A stretch of DNA of 36,056 nt. Source: Chara braunii (taxonomy: Eukaryota; Streptophyta; Charophyceae; Charales; Characeae). Position 1 is the first letter of the stretch. Each line of letters begins with the position of its first letter. A program made the translations under genes and the position numbers. Below, in pieces: positions 18,928-28,005 of the stretch. The notes below the pieces were generated by a model. It had not been told where the DNA came from and did not search any database. It was given only the letters and a program-made list of their open reading frames with translations. The stretch spans positions 2,021,533 through 2,057,588 of the forward strand of contig BFEA01000123.1 of assembly GCA_003427395.1 (NCBI GenBank), written 5' to 3'.

Positions 18928-18946
18928 GTGTCTAACGAGGCCCAAT

Positions 18947-19383
18947 GTCTGTGGGTGGCCACAAGTTTTTTCTGGTTGGGAATGTATATTTGGAGTTCTC
19001 GTCGTAGTATCTTCGTGAGGAGGCTCAAAGAGTGTTTCTGTGGGTGTCATTCGCATGGGCTGCTTTTTCGAATCACATGGAAGAAATGGGGGTTTCTAGG
19101 GTGTTTTGAGCTGTTGTGCTCCTGGTGTCGCGTGAAGATCTTGTGGAGTTTGGGATTATGGCACTCTATACACTCCAGGGCTAGACAACAAAATGAAATG
19201 GAGGATGTTTAGCCATGGAGTGATAGAGATTGTGGTGACGTGAGTGAGTCGTTTGGGATGAATAGCAATGTGAATGTTGTCGTGCTTGTTTTAGTTTGTG
19301 GTTCTATGGGCCACACGGAGGGCTCTCCAAGTTTTTTCTGACCCAGAGCAGGGGTCGATGCTTTCTTGCTGGTGGAGTCTTCT
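18947..19383. other. No gene recognised
   Basis: GT-rich sequence on the plus strand, with short ORFs on both strands, none of recognisable family. It lies between the 1.7-kb element and copy 2 of the duplicated segment. Confidence 0.6.
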
Positions 19384-19620
19384 GTCTTAGGTAAGTTGCC
19401 TTTTGCGCTCCATCCCTTCATAGATTATATATATATATATATATACATATGCTAGTGCACTGCTTCGGCAACAGGCAGGTGTGAAGGCACTTGGCGTTGA
19501 ACCATGCAAACGTGGCTAACCTTGCATTTTCTACTATATTGTCTGTCTCTGTTTTAGTGTTTTATGGATGGTTTGTGATGATTCATGGATGGAATCAGAG
19601 AGAATTTGAGTTAAAAAAAC
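19384..19620 (+). repeat. Duplicated segment, copy 2 (empty site)
   Basis: Colinear with 16401-16448 plus 16855-17075, but without the MITE. At the place where copy 1 is interrupted, this copy reads GATTATATATAT, so the TAT flanking the MITE is a true duplication of the target. A TA run here has expanded relative to copy 1. It ends in AAAAAAACAACAACAACA. Confidence 0.85.
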
Positions 19621-19755
19621 AACAACAACACACTCTTGGAGTTGTGTATAGCGAACATGACAAAACATAAAGACAGCATAATCACGACCTTACCCTTCCC
19701 CGACATCAACGGACAAACTCTGGACTGCACAGCAGTGCCCTCACGGTAAGTCGAT

Positions 19756-20505
19756 ACCAAAACTGGCATGCTCATCAGGAACAACCCCGTGATTAAGGGC
19801 CTCAATCTGCCCCCTGACATCGAATAGAAGGAGGGGGCGATAGCGGACGATCTGACGATAGCCTATGACAATAACCCAGTATCCTTGAATGAATTAAGAA
19901 AGGTTATAGATACGTATTGCGTATTATCGGAAATTTTCATTAACTGGGATAAATCTAGCTATTTTCTTCCTTCCGGCCGAATCCTGAGTGTGGATTGGGG
20001 GTTGAAGCAGGTTCCTGCAAATTCTTCTGATCGTTTTTGGGGGGTACATGTTTCATTATCTGACTGTTCTGAGGTCCAAGATTCTCTTCTTGCAGATAAG
20101 GTGGCGGCCAGGATAGCAAGCTGGAAACGCAACTTCAAACTTTCGCTTTTTGGTCGAGCCCTGGTAATTACCTCGGCAGCCTTCTCCTTGCTTTGGTTCC
20201 CGCTCTCGGTACATTTGCTGTGAGAAAGTGCATACTCACGTATCAAGAGAGATGCGGCTCGTTACTTATGGAAACCCGCAGCAGACTCCCAACAAGGTTT
20301 CATATGGAAGGTGGCGTGGGAATCAGTTGCTCTGGCAAGAAGTCAGGGGGGACTGGGAATACTAGACCCAATCCACCAGAACCTGGCCCTCCTCTGCAAA
20401 TGGGTGACAGTGGCGGCTTTTGGACAACACTCCAATATATGGGTCCGTTTGGCAGAGTACATCCTGGCTAAAGAATGGGACCTATTGAGGCATGCTGACG
20501 TATGA
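19756..20505 (+). pseudogene. LINE ORF2: reverse transcriptase palm and thumb fragment
   Basis: The frame reads RNNPVIKGLNLPPDIE, a stop (TAG 19825-19827), then KEGAIADDLTIAYDNN. PRIKGL-type words followed by Y/F-A-D-D are the LINE RT motif C region, and both catalytic Asp codons are kept at 19846-19851. The following part (INWDKSSYFLPSG, WGVHVSL, ARIASWKRNFKLSLFGRAL, SLLWFPLSVHLL) is the standard LINE region after the palm. A TGA at 20221-20223 interrupts it, and the same frame resumes with ESAYSRIKRDAARYLWKPA and SQGGLGILDPIHQNLALLCKW up to a TGA at 20503. At least three stops make it a pseudogene. Confidence 0.88.
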
Positions 20506-20529
20506 CTTTGCCTTTTCATCCCGCCATTC

Positions 20530-20998
20530 TCGACGAGGAGACCTAAGTTTAGACTATGGCGGAGCATACTTTCTGCCTGGCACAAACTGTTCCCCCAGAT
20601 TCTCCGCCCTCCGGAGACGAGAAAGGAAGTATTAAACCAGATATTATTTGAAAATCCACTGATTAGAACAGTGGAGGATTCCTGGCTCAAAGCAGATGGG
20701 GGGCAAAGGCTCCTTCGGAAAGAGATGGGTGGAGAGAGGAGTGGTGCAGATTAAAGACATTTGGGATGAGTCAACGGATGACTGGCTGTCAATAACCAAA
20801 CTCAAACAGAAACTCTCACGACTGCACAATGTAGAAGAAAATTACCTCACAGTGCGCTCCTGTATTCTGTCCTACTGGACGACGTTATTACCAGAGTCGG
20901 TAGAACACGACCATGGGGCTTGGATAGTAGACCCCGACAATCGGCAAGAGATTTTGAGAATCCTGGGTCCGGGTCTACCACAGGGAATAAAAATGTAG
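20530..20998 (+). pseudogene. LINE ORF2: connecting region
   Basis: Two overlapping frames continue the LINE product. The first holds FRLWRSILSAWHKLFPQIL and NPLIRTVEDSWLKADGG. After a shift at about 20696-20700, the second continues with GVVQIKDIWDESTDDWLSI and CILSYWTTLLP. In intact LINEs this region, with its I-x-D-I-W phrase, lies between the RT and the zinc finger. It ends at a TAG at about 20996. Confidence 0.72.
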
Positions 20999-21138
20999 GT
21001 ATGGATTCGCAAACCTGGGCAGAGGTCTCCCACGCTGTTGATAAGATCAGAGGATAGAACCATTCCCACCTCTATTGGTTTTCAGGAGTGTAGGGTGTGG
21101 CTTAGCTCTTCCGCTGAGAAGGGTAAGGAAAAGGTTCT

Positions 21139-21957
21139 TTGATCTCAGAAGATGTGACCAATTTGTGTATCGAATCACTGCTCTATGGATGGAAGGGGGT
21201 CTTAGGACCGGATGCCCCCACTCCTGTCATCAATTACAAACCTAAGATAGGTGTTCAGGTCGTAAGGGCTACCGTTAAGAAGCAACCGGTAGGGACTGCT
21301 GCTGAACGACTCTCTAAGGAGCCAGGCTTCGCTGTGGAAAACCTGAACCTCTTTGGGTTATGGAAGGGACTGAAGGGGATGGTATCCCAGAAGCAGGCTA
21401 GTTTAGCTTGGCTTCAGATGCTCCTGGTGACACCATCCGCTACATGGCTGGCAGTTAAAGGTATGGAGATTGAGGAGCAATGTGTTCGATGCAACTGGGG
21501 GTGGGAAACGACATCTCATGTATGGTGCTACTGCCCTCTTTCCCTTAAGGTATGGGAATGGTGGAAGGAGAAATGGAAACTAGTAGTAGGCAGTAGTTTT
21601 CCCTGGTCACAGGAATGGATACTGTTTGGTAAGATATATTCAATCCAAGATTTTTCTTCAGGAGTGGCTTATATAGCCCTGGCATGCAGAGGCGATATTA
21701 TGGAGGCAATCTGGAAGGCTAGAAATAGAGCCCTGTTTAAAAAAGAGTCAACACCTCTACTGGGAACTATCAGCATGGCAGAGACTCTTATAAGATAGAC
21801 GATCCGGACGGACTGGCATTTGGCTAGAAGCCTGACAAGGAAAAATAGATATTGGTTTTCCCAGACATGGGGAAAAACACGCAATTTGGTGACTGTCTCT
21901 CCAGAAGGTAGCCTTATCTTGGTAGACTGGTTTCTCCAAGATAAGGAAGGAAACTGA
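21139..21957 (+). pseudogene. LINE ORF2: zf-RVT zinc finger and C terminus
   Basis: The open frame contains the zf-RVT pattern: QASLAWLQMLLVTPSATWL, then at 21481-21534 CVRCNWGWETTSHVWCYC. This has C-x2-C and, after E-T-T-S, H-x4-C, and is followed by a V-W phrase (KVWEWWKEKW). The motif is typical of the end of plant and algal LINE ORF2 proteins. A TAG at about 21796-21798 interrupts it, and the same frame goes on (TDWHLARSLTRKNRYWFSQ, GSLILVDWFLQDKEGN) to a TGA near 21955. Further LINE-like words (FRPPISFYRKLKITQ) follow to about 22080. Confidence 0.85.
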
Positions 21958-22298
21958 GCACAGGTTCAAAAGTGGGAAGAGGTCGTCTTTAGGCCTCCAA
22001 TTTCCTTTTACAGAAAGTTGAAAATTACACAGCGTCTGCTCTTAGCTGTGGATAAGTCTCTGGAATTTCGCAGCAAATAGAGCCTTAGGGACTGTAATGC
22101 ATCGGTTTGCGGGGAAAGGTACTCATAGACAGCTTGTGGGGGACTGGTTAATGCCTCGGGTAGCTAGAACTCATAAATTTTTGTAACGTCGGATTGGCTA
22201 TAGTTAGATATCCCTGCAGGTTATCGGGTCCCCATCGGGTCCTGTTAAAAGCGAAACTGGGTAAGGCTCCTAAAAGATTCTGTTCGGCCCATCCGGGT

Positions 22299-22302
<4 letters not shown>

Positions 22303-22359
<57 letters not shown>

Positions 22360-22470
22360 GGGCCCAGTGCCCAAGGCTGATATTACCAAACAGATGATTG
22401 AGGCCGAGGTCCTCACAGTCTACCCGGAGTAACCGAACCCAGCTTGCTGAGCACCGGGCTCAGCGTCCCA
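22303..22470 (-). mobile_element. SINE-like element with long T tract (minus strand)
   Basis: A run of 53 T (22303-22355) is the complement of an A tail. Read on the minus strand, the body is GGTTCGGTTACTCCGGGTAG, then TGTGAGG-CCTCGGCCTC and TAATATCAGCCTTGGGCACT, followed by the A tail. The core ACTCCGGGT-GA-TGTGAGG also occurs next to the T tract at 26557, so at least two copies of one short A-tailed family exist here. The ORF through the T tract is meaningless. Confidence 0.6.
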
Positions 22471-22545
22471 CCTCTGATGATGCAAACAATTATAGTGATG
22501 ATGAATGCTGATGATTCTACTGCTAATGTTGATTAGTATAACAAC

Positions 22546-23350
22546 CCTTCTGGCCTCCTACTCCTATATCAACTCCTAGCCCCCCTAAATCAGGACATTG
22601 TAATTAAGAGACAATACCAGTCTAACCGATATCACTCATAGCTGCTCCTTTCTCACCACATAGCAGCCCCCCTTGGCTCGCCACTGGAATACCTTCCTCC
22701 CTCAGCAAACCCCAGATCTCTCTACAAGGCCTCATGCCCTCGCCATTTGCAGGTTACAGGGCTACTCCCCAGCTCCGGCCAGCGTTGTTCTGGCATCAGC
22801 TAACCAGGGGCACAAAACAGAACGACTCTGCAGACATCCGTCGTGGTTCGACCATCTCTAAAACCCTATATCCCATATGCGAAAGAAGGCTAGATGCTGT
22901 CCAAAGCCCAGAACACCAGAATGCCTACAAAACCTTAATGAGATAGTGCCTTCTGGCCTCCTAATCCTGATACCTTCCTAACCCCCTTTGTACCAAGATA
23001 TTACATCTTAGAGACAATATCCTCCTAACCAAAATTCTGCCATAGCTGACCTGTTCTCGCCACTTAGACTATCCCTGGCCCTCTAGGTTGTCCAGGTAGC
23101 CCCTCTGGTTTGCCACTGGATTGCTTTCCTCCCTCAGCAAATCCCCAGATCTCTCTACAAGGCCTCACGCTCCTGCCGAATGCAGGTTACGGGGCCACAC
23201 CCCAACTCCGGCCAGCGTCGTTCTGGTATAGGCAAACAAAAGCACAAAACAGAGCAACACAACAGAAATCGATCCAGATTCGATCATCACTGAGATCCTA
23301 TATCCCCAATAAAGAAGAGGCTTAGAAGCCACCAGCGTCTTACTACATAT
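22546..23350 (+). repeat. Diverged tandem duplication, units of about 400-430 bp
   Basis: CCTTCTGGCCTCCTA starts at 22546 and 22949. GCCACTGGA starts at 22680 and 23112. Both copies then share TCCTCCCTCAGCAAA, AGATCTCTCTACAAGGCCTC, TGCAGGTTAC-GGGC and CTCCGGCCAGCGT. The copies are roughly three-quarters identical by eye, so this is an old duplication. No gene is seen; a short ORF in each copy is not conserved in frame. Confidence 0.88.
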
Positions 23351-23359
23351 AAGATGATA

Positions 23360-24320
23360 ATACTTCACCTAAAATTAGTCTCCCCCCCCCCTTCATTCCA
23401 CACTATCCCAATGCTGCCTCCGCTGAAATAGATTACCCTCATTACAGGCGTCCCATCACAGCCCCAACTTGGGACAGTAGCACCTTCCCCCCCCTTCTCC
23501 AACAGAGCATACAGTTCCCTCCCAAAGTATACCCCTGCACACCTTTTACCTTAGACTGCCCCCGTTGATGTGAGTAACCCCACTGCCAACCCCAGAATAA
23601 GGCAATCCCACAGACTCTGCTCACACCCCCTCTAGGGCTACACCCCCCACCTTGTGTCGCCCCTGCAGAGTGAAGCTCCCCCCTTACCCTCACTTTCCAT
23701 CCATCAAAGTTGGACTTCGAAACTCAGAGAGGAGACCACAAACATTTCGAGACACAACCTACATTGGAAAAAAAAAATAGTGATTTACGAAAAAGAAAGT
23801 GAAACGGAAAAAGAAAATCAAAATTAAGGACTTAAGACATTAGGAAAGTGATGTGTAATCAGAGTTTTGAAATTTAGAGATACAGAATCAGAATTTCAGA
23901 ATTTAGAACTTTAGACATTACGAATTAAAAATTAAAACTTACGAAAAAAACAGTTATATTAAATAAAAATTTCACAAGAAATTAAAGGTATAGAATACCT
24001 TTTATGCTAGTTAGACAGAAATAGAGAAAAACGACCAAGAGCGTTTGAGATTATAATTAGGAAATTAGTTGAGAAATTAGTTTGAGAAAATTAACTCAGA
24101 TCATAATAAGATAATAGTAAGATAATTCGATTAATAGATTAGATGGATCAATGCTGTTAATAGTGACGATGATAATGATAATAATGACTGCCTGATCAAA
24201 TATGCCATGTCACCATCGCCCAACACTGTTTTCCTTCATGTCCCTCAATCATCTCGCATCTTCTTTCTGCTTCACCAAAACCACCCTGCCCACCCACTAT
24301 CTGCAATATCGGGCGGCACT
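23360..24320. other. C-rich then AT-rich stretch, no gene
   Basis: 23376-23700 is rich in C runs. 23760-24180 is purine- and AT-rich with degenerate repetition of words such as TTAGACATTA, GAATTTAGA and GAAATTAG. No coding signal was found. Confidence 0.6.
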
Positions 24321-24328
24321 ATAGCTAT

Positions 24329-25025
24329 TTGTAGAAAAACACACCAAGAACCTCCCCCTTCCCCCCCCCTCCCCCCCTCCCCTCCCTCTCCCTCCCCCTC
24401 TATCCCTACTCCCCTCTTCTCCCTCTGCGCCTCCTCTCCCCCATTCCTTCCCCCCGCCACATCCTACTCTAGATGTCGGGCTAGAATCCGCGAAGAAGAA
24501 ACGTGCCAGAGAGGAACAAGAGTAGTGAAAGGAATTTGAAGGGAAGAAAGTTGGATGGAAGAAGAGAGGGAGTACAAAGGAAACAAAAGAGATAGCGGAA
24601 GATGATGATGATGATGATGATGATGATGTCCACAATACCTGACGACACTGTCGCGACTTGTAGAAATCCGCCCCAAAAACTCCCCCCCCCCCCCTCCTCC
24701 CCCCGTCCCCCTCCCTCTCCCCCCCTCTAACCCTACTTTCCTCCTCTCCCCCTACGTCTCCTCTCCTCCATTTCTTTCCCCCGCCCCATCCTACTATGGG
24801 TGTCCCGCTGTCTGAACCCCCACTTCCGAAGTAGCAATCGGGGTAGAATCTCGAAGAAGAAACGAGCAAGAGCGAAACAGGAGTAGTGAAAGAAAGATGG
24901 AGGGAAGAAAATTGGAGGGAAGAAGTGAGGCGGCAGAAAGGACGAATGGACGTGTAGATTATAGAGAAGAAAATAATAAAGACTTCAAAGATGATGATGA
25001 TGATGATGATGAATACTACCAAATG
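24329..25025. repeat. Tandem duplication ending in (GAT)n, units of 330-390 bp
   Basis: Each unit starts with TTGTAGAAA (24330 and 24659), then a C-rich tract, CCCCGCC-CATCCTACT, TAGAATC-CGAAGAAGAAACG, AGGAGTAGTGAAA or AGAGTAGTGAAA, and a GAT microsatellite (24600-24628 and 24990-25011). The second unit has an extra stretch near 24800-24840. Because the repeat is purine-biased, a 255-codon minus-strand frame (24297-25064) stays open. That frame is low complexity (poly-Gly/Glu/Arg and poly-Ser) and I do not call it a gene. Confidence 0.88.
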
Positions 25026-25440
25026 ATGCTGCTGATGTAGTAACGCAGTTAACCCTTTCTTCAACCCGCTCGCACTTACCTCCTGTCAGATCCCCTTCCA
25101 AATGTTGGTCCAGATGACTGCGAAAGGAGCATTACACTCCCTGCCTCCAGAACGCACTCACGAGTACGCCCACCTTCCTAACCATGAGCCTGCCATGGCT
25201 ATGTCCGGTGACCCCCACACAGATAGGAGAAAGCATTCACTTCTTCCCCTCCCTTATCGTCTCGAACTCCGACATAAGTAGGGCAGGAGCGACACGCGCA
25301 ATTTTCCACCACGTACAACTCTCTAATTCGCGCGATGACGCGAAACGCAATGCACCTCGGTGTATTCCTCACACGCGGCGATGGCGCGACCACATTGTCG
25401 AAAAAGCCCCGCGCAACTGCGATGTCCGGGGCGCAGCGCT
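25026..25440. other. No gene recognised
   Basis: Unremarkable sequence with a GCGC-rich patch near 25370-25460. No supported feature. Confidence 0.55.
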
Positions 25441-25558
25441 GCCGGGAGCGCTGTGCCCCCTAATGCCTCGGGTTGAAGAGGTACCCTTAGGCCCATCCGG
25501 CCTCAGTGTTCTTTCATCATAATATCTTCTTGATAAGGGGAAAAAAAAAAAAAAAAAA
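25441..25558 (+). mobile_element. Possible A-tailed retroposon end
   Basis: GGCCCATCCGGCCTCAGTGTT and TTCTTTCATCATAATATC precede a run of 18 A (25541-25558). The layout and the CGGCCTC word resemble the 3' part of the SINE-like copy at 22356-22470. The 5' limit is unknown. Confidence 0.35.
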
Positions 25559-25736
25559 CACCTGGCATGCTCGCAACAAGCCGCATGCTGGAAATTATGA
25601 GGGGTACTCAACCATTCCCACCTCCTCGGCCGGCCACCATCAATTCACTGTGCATTGTATTGTAGACACACACAAAAAAAGAAGGGAAAATTCCATCTGG
25701 TCGTTGGGTAGAAACGTAGAACGGCCATTTGGTTGA

Positions 25737-25860
25737 ACCAACCTTGGCCCACCTCAATCCTGGGCATGCAATTTTTTTTCCACAATTGGGTAGAACTGTA
25801 ATTTTGCATTACCAACCTTGGCCCAGCTCCATCCTGGGCATGCAAATAATTTTCACAGAC
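25737..25860 (+). repeat. 74-bp tandem repeat, about 1.7 copies
   Basis: ACCAACCTTGGCCCA starts at 25737 and 25811. Both are followed by TCCTGGGCATGCAA and a T-rich stretch. Confidence 0.88.
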
Positions 25861-26228
25861 CGTTTCCCGGGTACAAATGCAAGTCCTGCACCGGGACTGG
25901 GTATAGCTGGTAATCCTATCTTTAGAAGGGATACATATGCAATTCCCTCGTCCCGGCTGTCGGTTGACCTACCCAAACTTCATGCAAGAATTGGCACCGC
26001 CAAATTGCACCTTGACGTCTGCGTGTGGTGGTCCCGAGAACCCACCTCCCCATCCGCACAAAAGCGCCTTTTTTTTTTTTTTTTTTCCCCTTCTCACTGT
26101 GACGATTGTGGAATTAACTTTTTAGCCGGTAGTCAATGGCAATCTTGGAAGTCCCAAATGTAATCAGTGACGATCAGGTCCCAGAAAAACGGGGAGGACC
26201 ATTTCCACTGTAAAGGTCACAAACTAAC
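25861..26228. other. No gene recognised
   Basis: Mixed sequence with a T20 run near 26071-26090. No ORF of interest. Confidence 0.55.
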
Positions 26229-26231
26229 CAG

Positions 26232-26300
26232 CGGGCCTAGCTTGGTTGGTACAGTTCGTACACCCCTGAACTGTTGAAATGCAGACTCAAATTCGAATCA
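26232..26300 (+). mobile_element. tRNA-derived SINE head
   Basis: TAGCTTGGTTGGT at 26238-26250 fits a pol III A box, and AATTCGAATC at 26290-26299 fits a degenerate B box. Their spacing of about 52 bp is that of a tRNA gene. The arms do not fold into a good cloverleaf, so this is not a tRNA gene but probably the head of a SINE. The body would run towards 26550. Pol III transcription would be internal. Confidence 0.5.
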
Positions 26301-26556
26301 GTATACCCTCAGATGAAGAGAAGTATGAAGAGAATGAAGTCTTTCTGAATTGCCTGGGGCCGGTACGTTCATCTAAAGGCGTTCGCCCCCTTCCCCACAC
26401 TTCAAAAGGGTCACAAACTGGCCATAAAAATTCCACAAATGACCCTAAAGTTTATGATAATATGTCACAAACTCACCTATGCCAGAATGTATGAGGTCAG
26501 GATGATTTGATGGTTGGGTGCATGATCTTTACGAGGACGGAAAAACATCCAGGGGA

Positions 26557-26715
26557 TTTTTTTTTTTTTTTTCATGACAATTTATTATCCAAAAAACCAG
26601 AGTCGAGGTCGGGGACCTCACAAATCGACCCGGAGTTATCCTGGCAGCGTCAACCAGTTTAGCTTACGAGCTAAGCTCGAGCTAAGCTCGGACTAGCGAG
26701 GTATTTATGATCTTA
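26557..26715 (-). mobile_element. SINE-like element, second copy (minus strand)
   Basis: T16 at 26557-26572 is the complement of an A tail. On the minus strand the body has CTAAACTGGTTGACG (A-box-like), then ACTCCGGGTCGATTTGTGAG (overlapping a B-box-like GGGTCGATTTG), CCCCGACCTCGACTCTGG and the tail. The ACTCCGGGT-GA-TGTGAGG core is shared with the copy at 22356-22470. The far end has a doubled 11-mer GAGCTTAGCTC. Confidence 0.55.
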
Positions 26716-26825
26716 CCTACTGTCGACTGAGAGCCAGGACCAGGTCCTTAAGCAAATTACCAAAGTGACCAAATAGCAACTACCTGTCGGCCCTCTCAAC
26801 TTCTATAGCTGTCTGAACTATGGCT

Positions 26826-26893
26826 CCCGACGAGTGATAGTTGTCATTAGGCTGTTTTTTTTTTCCCCGACGAGTGATAGTTGTCATTAGGCT
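26826..26893 (+). repeat. 28-bp perfect direct repeat around a T tract
   Basis: CCCGACGAGTGATAGTTGTC plus ATTAGGCT occurs at 26826-26853 and 26866-26893. Only a G, a run of ten T and one C lie between the copies. Confidence 0.9.
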
Positions 26894-26899
26894 CCGTGA

Positions 26900-27474
26900 A
26901 GAGATACTCCCCAATTTGAACATATTTACGCGACTGCCTCTGTCACAACGTACCTGGACGCGTTGGAGACCTGGTACATACCATGCATTGTCTCCTTGCG
27001 TACGTCCAGCTGCAGTCTCACGGTGGCATTTGCTGGATTAAGTTCCCATAAATGGCAATTCTGGAATTCTAGGTGCCATACATACATACATAAGTGCCAA
27101 TTGGGTCCCTCGTCCCTCTACCCTCTTCCCACGTCCAACGTCGGAAGATCGATGATGTTCAAGCATACATATCAGGCATAGCGAAAAGGAAATCCAAATT
27201 ACTATATTGTAATTGACGACTGATACATGTATAACATTACACCTATTTTGGGACCCACCATCAAATTCAATTCCTATGGACCAGATCACTTTCTTAAGGA
27301 TCAGCGGCCTACAACAACAACGGTTTTTCGTTTCACGGTTGGGACCTTCAGTAGCGGCTGTTGGATTTTCACTGGCACTTCCATCTCGATCGACAACCAT
27401 CGATTCTATCAATCCAGGATCTACAGGCTGTTGGGGACAGAGGGGCATTTGCGCAATTCGAAGTACCATGGAAC
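26900..27474. other. No gene supported
   Basis: ORFs overlap on both strands here and none is clearly real. One plus-strand frame near 27361 reads MDFHWHFHLDRQPSIL, which resembles the His-x-His-Leu-Asp-Arg metal-site phrase of some amidohydrolases, but nothing else in that frame supports it. Confidence 0.35.
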
Positions 27475-27798
27475 TCACGCTGGTTGGAGTACCGCCTCGC
27501 CAATGGTTCCGACGCCCTCGCCAGCGATTGTATAAGTCAAGGGCGTCTGACCAGCCACAATGGCTTGTGTGCTCTCCCGCGCCGCACTTCTGCGCTCCGG
27601 CTGCATGTGGCACTCATCGCATACGTGAACCTGCGCGCACACCACACAGGAGTCAATCCCCTCTGAGGTCGAGTCCTTTTTTCCTCGCCTTGACTCACTC
27701 TTGCATCGTTTGCTGCTCTCCTGAGCCTGTGCTCGTTTACGGCCACCAGCCCGGCTCAGGCAATCTGGCACCGGTCTGTGTGTCATCATTGTCGTCAT
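27475..27798 (-). CDS. Unrecognised ORF with a CxxC-x5-CxxC motif
   Basis: A 107-codon minus-strand frame starts MTTMMTHRPVPDCLSRAGG. It has a basic middle (GGRKRAQAQESSKRCKSESR), suggesting a nuclear or nucleic-acid-binding protein, and then CVVCAQVHVCDECH, a C-x2-C-x5-C-x2-C pattern that could bind zinc. I do not recognise a family. DDE transposases of some groups end in a short Cys-rich finger, which is one possibility. A longer plus-strand frame (27213-28034) covers the same bases, so the strand is uncertain. Confidence 0.25.
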   Translation of the reverse strand: MTTMMTHRPVPDCLSRAGGRKRAQAQESSKRCKSESRRGKKDSTSEGIDSCVVCAQVHVCDECHMQPERRSAARESTQAIVAGQTPLTYTIAGEGVGTIGEAVLQPA

Positions 27799-28005
27799 CG
27801 CGGTCTTACCTGGAAGGTCGTCTTCGGGGTCTCTTCTCCGTGGTCATAGTTGCGGTCTTGTCAGAAGTTGGTCGTCGTCATCGCCATCTGTCAAGGTTGT
27901 GGTCATCTGGTCAGTCAGTCGTCACCAAGGCAATTGCCCGGTCAGTCCCTGTCCGTCTGTCCACTGTTTTCGGTAAGCCGGCTGTCAGTCCCTTCACCAC
28001 TTACC

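Larger units (their letters stand above)
17236..18943. mobile_element. PIF/Harbinger-like element with subterminal hairpins, 1.7 kb
   Basis: The ends are perfect 21-bp inverted repeats starting GGGCCTCGTTAGACACTC (17236-17256 and 18923-18943). They are flanked by the direct repeat AAT (17233-17235 and 18944-18946). The first ten bases equal those of the 403-bp MITE upstream. Just inside each end sits a hairpin made of the same TCCTTGTGG word: a 12-bp stem at 17268-17295 and a 10-bp stem at 18901-18927. The interior is GC-rich with CGA/GAC words, so ORFs are open in many frames. No DDE transposase core is visible. The element is either non-autonomous or carries an unrecognised protein. Confidence 0.8.
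19750..22080 (+). mobile_element. 5'-truncated LINE (non-LTR retrotransposon), decayed
   Basis: The plus strand carries, in order, an RT palm fragment, the RT thumb and connecting region, and a zf-RVT zinc finger, as in plant-type LINE ORF2. Nothing upstream of the palm (endonuclease, ORF1, RT fingers) is recognisable, so the copy is 5'-truncated at about 19.64-19.76 kb, which is usual for LINEs. Stops and frameshifts scatter the remainder over several frames. No A tail follows on the plus strand; a long T tract begins at 22303. Confidence 0.85.

Noticed and set aside
22194-22397. ORF through the T tract
   Set aside because: The poly-Phe run is a translated homopolymer.
24297-25064. 255-codon minus-strand ORF
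   Set aside because: It spans two copies of a purine/C-rich tandem repeat and a GAT run. The product is poly-Gly/Glu/Arg and poly-Ser. It is open because of composition, not coding.
26232-26305. Free-standing tRNA gene
   Set aside because: A and B boxes are present, but the acceptor and anticodon arms do not pair properly. A SINE head is more likely.
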